Assembly: GCA_008360975.2 (NCBI GenBank)
Contig: CM039196.1
Location: 5,994,263-6,058,262, forward strand
Source: Lichenostomus cassidix
Taxonomy: Eukaryota; Chordata; Aves; Passeriformes; Meliphagidae
Direction: 5' to 3'
Length of the DNA: 64,000 nucleotides
Part shown: positions 57,311 to 64,000 of the stretch, piece after piece
How positions within the stretch are numbered: position 1 is the stretch's first letter
Layout: each line of letters begins with the position of its first letter
Program-made: the position numbers and the translations under genes
The notes under the pieces: model-generated
Told to the model about the DNA's origin: nothing
Database searches by the model: none
What the model saw: only the letters and a program-made list of their open reading frames with translations

Positions 57311-57500
57311 ACATCTCCTGAAACATGCTCGGTGTCATCTCCATTTAGCGTCAGGTGACAGGCGTTTTCCTCTGTAACATTCCCTTTAACAGTGGTATTA
57401 TTACTTTTACTTGAGTGCTTTGATTTAAGCCACGGGAGATGTCACAAATTAGTGTTTACAAAACTTAACACGAGGGGGCTGTCAGTACTTGCTTGAAGAC
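57311..57500. promoter_or_regulatory. Candidate regulatory island
   Basis: TTTAGCGTCAGGTGACAGGCG near 57346 (a CAGGTG E-box beside TGACAG, the TALE/MEIS core), GGTATTATTACTTTTACTTGAG, AAGCCACGGGAG and TTAACACGAGGGGG. CpGs are retained in AT-leaning DNA. Confidence 0.35.
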
Positions 57501-58320
57501 AAGGATTTCGATGGTTGAGACCCCATTGAGGAGGAAGCAGACTAATTGCGGGAGTCACAGTACAGAAGGATTCCAGCCCTAAGCGTCACCTCAAGCAGAA
57601 GTGGAATTAATGATGCTCAGAGTGTGGCTCAGTGAAATGAACAACCCCCACCCTGTTGTTGTTTGTTGTTGGTGTTTTGGTTTCTACACAGTGCAGAAAG
57701 GAATTAAAAGAGCAGAGTGACAGAGTCCAGCTCACCTTGGTAACAACTCTATCTGCTTGTAGCATCCTGGCTCTGCCCACATGAACACACTCAGTGAGCA
57801 TCTCTCTGCTAGCCTCACTCATAAACCAGCACTAGAGTTACTGCAAGAGAGCAGATTCCAAGAGGGCTTGGATAAATAAATTGCCTCACGATTAAAGGAG
57901 CAAATACAAATTCTTCTATGATCCAAGAATTCGGTGATACTATCTGTATGCTGGGAGACTTTGTTTTCCAGCAGTTAGCTATCCAAGTGGAAGGAATCTA
58001 TTTTGCATTTGGGAAAGTCTGAAAAACACGTGTAATTGCTCTGACTAATAAACAGCCAGGAGAAATGCAAATTGTGAAAGTGTGATGTTTAAAACCCTTC
58101 AAGTACAGAAGGCATCGGTGTGCAGAGGAATACAGAGGATCCCTTAGATACACAGCTCTCCTAAGAGGCCCTTCAGCAAGGCAAGGTATTCCCATGCTCA
58201 CCGTTAATGAACAACAGCGTGCCACTAAACACACAGCAGCATTAATGAGCAGCTAGATAGCAGGGCAGCCTCCTTTGTGAGATGAACACACCATCTCAGA
58301 GCCACCCAAGTGGCCGAAGG
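57501..58320. other. Unassigned spacer
   Basis: GTT-rich simple sequence at about 57653-57673. Slightly AT-rich at 57870-58000. No gene called. Confidence 0.42.
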
Positions 58321-58510
58321 TCCCATCAGACACCTCCTCTGCAGCCTTTCATCATGATTCATTGCACTGCTCAGTGCAAATCACAAGCTACGAAATTGCA
58401 TTATCAGTACAGCTCTTTTTAATCAATTCAAGGTACTGATGTTTAAATATCTCCTGCACTGAAAAGCGATTGCTGTTTAAACCCATTTTTTTAAAAAAAA
58501 GAAATCATTA
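58321..58510. promoter_or_regulatory. Candidate regulatory island with perfect inverted repeat
   Basis: TTGCACTG-CT-CAGTGCAA at 58362-58379 is an 8-base perfect inverted repeat with a 2-base centre. With a small bulge it extends outward by TGAT/ATCA. It is followed by TACGAAATTGCATTATCAG, TTTTTAATCAATTC and AAAAGCGATTGC. A symmetrical C/EBP-, octamer- or HD-ZIP-like site, or a short stem, are alternatives. A/T runs close it at 58485-58501. Confidence 0.42.
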
Positions 58511-60540
58511 TAACATTCTCATAATTGCTTATCTCTCAGAAGAAGATAACTCACACACAGCTGCTATTTCAAAGGCCATTTTATACATGTAGCTCAAACA
58601 GTCACATCCGAAATACAGCAGAGATTCTCTCTAATTCAGGAACCTGTTTATTGCTGGCTGCATTGTTTGACAGGGCTGTGGCCTTAGTTACACTCACACA
58701 GAGGTATTTATACACCGTGATTTGCCCAGAGACTTTTTCCTCTGCTGGGCCCCCTTTCAGCAAAACATTTCAAGAGATGCTCGAGATCACACTCAAATGA
58801 TTTACTGAGCATCTCTCCAGCGGCTTTAGGGAGCTGTTTTCCTCTGGATGATGCTCCCTTTGCTTCACCCAGCCCTCCACGCAGAGCACCTCGAGTGCCC
58901 CACCAGCCACCTCTGCTCAGTGTGGGTGGGTGGGTTCAAACCTCAGCACTCACCCCTGGAGCCCCAGGCCTGCCTCTCTAATGGAAAACCTCAGGAAAAT
59001 ATCTGTGTGGTAGATAAGGTCACATAATGCTGCTGAGGTCAACAGCCATCTCTATCTATCCGGGTTTTAAAGAGGAAATATGATCTCGCCTGGAAATTGA
59101 ATATCTCCCTTGTCTGCAGGTGAGTGAGAGCTTCCTCCTGCCTGGAAAATGGAATTCTGCTTCCCCAGGCAGCTCAGCCACACCAGCAAGGTTGTTCCTC
59201 TGGGGCTGCTCAAATGCCAGTGGCCAGGGCAGCCCCCACAGGTAAATACACCAAATTCTGTCATCAGTGGGATATCACCGCCCCAGAATTGCCTCTCCCA
59301 TTCTGCTATCCCCTTTTTTCTGCTTTCCTTGGCCTGTCCTGCCTCTCAGCCCAGCAGGAAGGGATGATCCCCCGGGACACTGCACCCCTGCACACTGCAG
59401 TGTCCCCACACAGCTCCCCACAGCATTTTCCACCTCCCCAGGGAGCAGGCAAACCCCATATCAGCATCCTTGACGCAGCACCTGCTCTAGCAAACACGAT
59501 CAGAGGCTCTGGGAGATTGCAATCCACATTTCAATCAGTGATTAGACACCCCAGGAGCCTTCCAGACGCCAAGATTTCCCACCAGTTCCCAAGCAATTCA
59601 TTGTCCTTTGCTTGATGTGGCCTGAGATACAGATCTGCACCTCCACAGAAGACATTCCCACAGGGTGCACCCCATGACCAAACCCTTCCTCCCATCCCCT
59701 CTGCAAGCCACCAGGGCTGGGAAGTCCCAAAACATGATGGCCAATCAGGATCATCCATCTTCCATGTGGTACAGGCCAGGGGGCTTCCAAAAATTAAAGG
59801 CAGTGGAAAACCAGAGACATTCATTTGGAAAACATACATCCTGAGATTGCTATTGCTAGTACTGAGGAAGACACTGGTGCTTGTGTTGTTCCAACAGTTA
59901 ATTATCTTTACTTTTAAAAATGTGCATCCTTTTTCCCCTGACAGAAAACTGTGCCAACAAATTAGTCAAGCTAATCAGTGCCCTGACTCACTACCTAACA
60001 TCTAACAACAGGAGAAAGAGATGAGATAAAATACATGGGTAATACAGGTTCTAGAAAACTACAGATAAAAATACCCTGGAAAGTAGGTTAAATTACCAGG
60101 AAGATAAAGCACATTAGAAAACAGGAGGATATGAATCAATAATTTACATTTCAGAACAGTTACTCAGACATTTACAAGAGCTTTCAAACACCTGTCTCCC
60201 TCATCCCTCTCCAAATCTTGACCCTGCCAATGCTCCCCAACAATTTCTTCAGAACGGAATTAATTTTTACAACCTCTTGCAATTTTGCTAGACAGGAGTG
60301 TGGCAAGTGAATGGAAAGAGAGAAAATATTGGGGGTGTAGGAGGGGATCCAGGATCTCTCTTGATTGCAACTGCTGCCACCAACACAGTGTAGGTGATTT
60401 CCCATCACTTATAATTTAAACAAAAGAATGCAGTTCTGCTGCTAAACATTGTTTTTAAGGACACAGAGGCTCCCTGATGCTGTTAACACAGCTGGACTGC
60501 CAGCTCAGAAATGTCAGCTTTCCTCCCCACACTGCAAAAG
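58511..60540. other. Long spacer, no gene recognised
   Basis: A 163-codon plus frame (59124-59615) and overlapping minus frames lie in GC-rich DNA and look like chance. The interval at 59990-60180 is AT-rich but motif-poor. No repeat family recognised. Confidence 0.45.
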
Positions 60541-60850
60541 CTCTACTGTTAATTTTGACATCTGGTTTTTAGTGAGATGCATTTCTTGCAGAGCAAATGC
60601 ACACTGACAAATCCGGGGCCCTCTGTGTATTTTGGTAAATTGCAATCCATTATGAATATATATCTTGCTGTAATGAAATGTTAGCTTTGCAGTTGCAATG
60701 CAAGCTGTCCAAGTATCTGGTGGGAACGTTTAATAACAATAATATTTTGCTACCTCATTTAAGTATTCCTAACACACGTGCCTGGATGAGTTTTTCCCCC
60801 GATATATTAACAGCTTAATAGCACACAGGTGAAAGCAAGGAGGTGATATT
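60541..60850. promoter_or_regulatory. Candidate regulatory island
   Basis: GTAAATTGCAATCC and CATTATGAATATATATC near 60635-60665, CTTTGCAGTTGCAATGCAAGC near 60687, TTTAATAACAATAATATTTTGC near 60729 (SOX-like AACAAT), CCCCCGATATATTAACAGC near 60796, and one CACGTG near 60775. Long AT-rich run with very few open frames. Confidence 0.4.
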
Positions 60851-62190
60851 GAGATAAAAAACTGCCCTGGCAGCTTAGAGCCTCTGTGCAGAGGAAGCAG
60901 AGCATTGACATGTCTGCAGCAGCTCCCACTGGGATCTGGCTGACAGCAAACATCATGGATCAAGACAGTCCTGCAACGATGCACAGCTCAATTACTGCTC
61001 ACTGCTCACCCCGAGTGCGCTGGGAGAGGCTGGCCAGGGATTTGGGGCTGTGCTGGGTGCACTCTGCATGTCCCCCATGGGGAAGGAAGCCAGGCTGGTG
61101 AGAAGCACTTCCTGGCTTTCCAGAGCTGCAAAGGGAGAGTCCTTGTGATTTTCGATGGTAAACTATTTATTTTTCACCATTTAGCCCAAAAGATCCTGAA
61201 CACAAAATTAGATCCTAATGTGAAGGACCACATCAGTGCCAGAGGAGAGTGACTGAGAACATAGGTAGGGATGACAGGGAAGCACTGCACACCCAGAGTA
61301 GCCTTGGAAATCTCATTGAGCCTCAGGACTGTGCTTTCAAAAGCTGCTTCCAAGCACTCCTGCACCAGAGCTGGCACACAAAATAGTCTGGGCTGCATTT
61401 AGGCCTGACCTACACCAAGATCCATGTGCACCATTTGGCTCAGTCTGACTTGGCCCTGGATGTGCACCTCAATAAATCACCTCCTGTCAACAGGATGATC
61501 TTCCAAAGGACTCCAGTTCAGCCTGGTGGCACACTGGCTCTCTCCATTCCAGAGGGGCTGGCTGCCTCCTGCTGCCCCAGACAGGTGTCTGGTGACAGGA
61601 ATGCTCAGCAGTGCTTTGTCTTACAAGATCACATTGCTCCAGCACGGTGTCCAGCAGGAACAGCAACTCGGCACAGAGCTGCCTGCCCGGCTGGGAATGC
61701 ACAGTCCCTGCCCAAGGCAGCCAGGCTCAGGGTGCCCAAAATCTCAGAGACCACCCTGACCTCTGCCAGCACATGCAGGAGCTGGGCAAGAGCATGAGGT
61801 TGTGGTTGTGCACTTCAAACCCAGAGAAGAGAGGATAAAACCCAGCATTGAGACAGACATTACCCCAGGCACTGAAAACTCCACAGTCAGGCAGTGCTGG
61901 TCTCAGATTCTCATACTCACACTGGGCCAGGGAGAGGAGAACAGAGCCAGAGAACACTGCAAAGCCCACCTCATCAGCTGTTCAATGTTAGAAGCTTTCT
62001 GAGCAAAGCAAAAAGCAATCACTCCCATGGCAGAGGCAGCTCTCAGCAGCAGGCTGGAGACATGGCCATCCCCTCCACTTGGCATACTGTTTCTATGCTG
62101 TATTGCAAAGCTACTTAACTTAGCCCCAAACTTCAGGAATATCTGACTCTACCAGGATTCTGTCAGAAAAAGATTAAAAAGGAGGCAGCA
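60851..62190. other. Unassigned spacer
   Basis: Frames of 60-123 codons at 61426-61969 overlap in at least four phases. No domain, no repeat family. Confidence 0.48.
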
Positions 62191-62420
62191 GTTGAGTAAA
62201 TCATGGCAAGTTATGACAAAAAAAAAATTCTAGCAAAGCTAGATGCCAGAAAAACAGACCAGAGATATTTAGACGCAAGCATAATTTGTAATCCCATTAA
62301 TTTTGCAAGAATTGCTCTCTATTTTAAATTACATAAAATAAAAATAAACTGTAGCATCTCAAAAGGAAACCTCAAGAAGTCATTAAAACTTTTGATGCTG
62401 TTTACAATCAAGAAAAATGC
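62191..62420. promoter_or_regulatory. Weak AT-rich candidate island
   Basis: A9 run near 62218-62228, then TAGACGCAAGCATAATTTG and CCCATTAATTTTGC. A 167-codon plus frame (62203-62706) opens here, lysine-rich because of the A-rich DNA, without family resemblance. Confidence 0.22.
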
Positions 62421-62920
62421 ACATAAGGTAGCAGGGGGAAGGCAACTCAGCAGCACAGGTACTACAGCTCCCAGGGATTTATTGGCAGCCTTGGTGTGGG
62501 GAGAGGGGAGTTTTCCCAAAGCTCCTCATGCAGACTGCACACAGCAGCCACAGAGAGCTTTACACAACAGGCAAACAGGCAACAAAGAGAATCACATGTT
62601 CTCATTCCTTCTGAATTGCTCACCATGTCATGCTCTAGCACAGAGAATTTGGAATGCTATCCTATGTATATCAAGACTCCAGACAGTTAAATCTAGGAGG
62701 AATTAGAACCATTTTTTTTCATCTCAAATCAGTACCTTGTCCAGCTCCTGGAACAGTCCTGATCCCAGTTAAGAAACAGTTTGCACCATCTGCTGTTACT
62801 GTCAAATTCATTATTATACTCCTCGGTTGTATTTTGTTTTAAAGTGCTGCTTGATAGGAGGGGAGCAAAGCTCACAGTGGAAAGACTGAACTGACATCAG
62901 GGATCTGGATTAGGCCCCCA
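62421..62920. other. Unassigned spacer
   Basis: T8 near 62714-62721. No feature recognised. Confidence 0.45.
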
Positions 62921-63180
62921 GTGAGTGGAAGAGAATTAATATTAATTCCTATCTTTCCTATTTGAGCATGACATGCCCCCAGGCTGGCTGCTTGTCTTAG
63001 CAGAATCACTATCTGCTGTTTAGGCATGACAATATTTGTCAAGTGCAATGCTCATTAGTGTGCTGTGTGGCCAGGCCAGCAGTGAATAAACACTCAGAAG
63101 ATCAGGTGGGGACTAAAGGTCTGTGCTTTGTGGTCAATTATAGCCATCAGCTTTAATGATGTCACCATGGAGAGCCACGC
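62921..63180. promoter_or_regulatory. Candidate regulatory island with TGACAA inverted repeat
   Basis: AATTAATATTAATTCC near 62935, the perfect inverted repeat TGACAA-TAT-TTGTCA at 63027-63041 (two opposed TALE-type TGACA cores or SOX-like TTGT cores), AGTGCAATGCTCATTAGTG, and GTCAATTATAGCC with CTTTAATGATGTCACC near 63133-63166. Confidence 0.36.
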
Positions 63181-64000
63181 AGGGAGGAGAGAGGGAAGTG
63201 CTTTCCCAAGGTTAGCCTTGACAACATTCCTTGGCTGCAAGGAGCTGGAGATGAAAAATGTAGTGTGCACCTCCACCAGCCCCTGCCTAACCCTCTCGGG
63301 TGATTCATTTCAAGAATAGTCTAGTGGCTTCTTTTTTTAATACCTGAATAAAAGACAAGCTTTCCAACCTGAAGTGCATTCTCTTGTATTCTTCAGAATT
63401 CACATTGTTGATGATACTTCAACCTGATGTCTAATCAAAAAGAGAAACAGCAGCACAGGAGCTGAAGGAAGTTTTCCCATCTATGCCTTTGTTTTGAACT
63501 CTACACATTCTGCCCTCCAAACCCTGGGATCTCCCAGCAATCCCTGACACTTTGATTCTATTTGCTTGGAGAGAGTTCTTGTCCCAGTTCCTATGCAAAC
63601 TGGGAAAAAACCAGAAGGTTTATTCCCCCTCTGCTCTTGAAATATTACATGCCTTTTTAAAAAAATTTGATTATTATTAAAATGGGGCTATAGGTTTGCA
63701 ACCTCTTAAAAAGAGAAGGACAAAAAATTTGCTTTAATCTTACAAAAGCAGAAAGACTTAGCAATAATGAAAAACACTCACTGAAGGAAAAAAATATCAC
63801 TGTTGCAAATCCAGTGATATGGATAATGAACTGGCAGCATCCCACTTACTACCAAAGGAGAAGGAGCACTCATCAGGCCTCTGCTGCCAACCTTTGCAGG
63901 GCAGGGCTTCAGTGAAAAGCATCATCAATGAAAGCAGAAATAGCACCAGTTTTTGCAATCCTTACACAGCTCCCCAAGCCCACTGGAGCACCATAAATAC
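63181..64000. other. Unassigned spacer to window end
   Basis: T7 and A-rich runs near 63331 and 63657-63665. Short frames only. The window ends inside featureless sequence. Confidence 0.45.

Noticed and set aside
62203..62706. 167-codon lysine-rich plus frame
   Set aside because: Lysine content follows from A-rich DNA. The right half changes composition abruptly with no domain structure.
1..64000. CRISPR arrays, operons, bacterial promoters or phage features
   Set aside because: No regularly spaced direct repeats with unique spacers, no dense same-strand coding and no ribosome-binding sites. Composition and CR1 tails indicate vertebrate DNA.

Overview
Overall: the window looks like non-coding vertebrate DNA, most likely from a bird and possibly a songbird. 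The evidence is two decayed CR1 retrotransposon tails (33471-33557 plus, 34721-34774 minus), moderate GC, CpG depletion outside a few patches, and no compact gene organisation. I recognise no protein-coding exon, tRNA, rRNA, snRNA or known microRNA on either strand. The many open frames of 60-250 codons do not resemble any family I know. The longest ones overlap in several frames over GC-rich or tandemly repeated DNA, which is how chance frames behave.

Layout: AT-rich islands of about 100-1000 bases, dense in homeodomain (TAATTA/ATTA), octamer, GATA, FOX and TCF-like cores and sometimes retaining CpGs, alternate with more GC-rich, low-information spacer. This is the texture of a gene desert or a very large intron holding many distal regulatory elements. 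Conservation cannot be seen from one sequence, so every regulatory call is an inference from composition and motifs.

Most notable features: (1) An element of about 82 bases occurs twice in direct orientation, at 18019-18100 and 18672-18754. The copies are roughly 90% identical with fully diverged flanks, and each keeps three WGATAR sites plus the palindrome ATAAATATTTAT. It looks like a local duplication of a constrained element. (2) A CpG-rich island at about 29331-30170 has a 20-base minisatellite inside it (29635-29880; twelve full units with a partial 60-base higher-order order) and an AT-rich regulatory-looking segment beside it (30171-30480). (3) A second CpG-retaining segment lies at 35811-36190. 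(4) There are several perfect short inverted repeats inside AT-rich islands (26657-26676, 52838-52852, 58362-58379, 63027-63041) and a tandem CACGTG pair at 55036-55050.

Working model: the window is a regulatory landscape with few transposon insertions. Its islands would act on a target gene that lies outside the window or contains it as an intron. I cannot name that gene.
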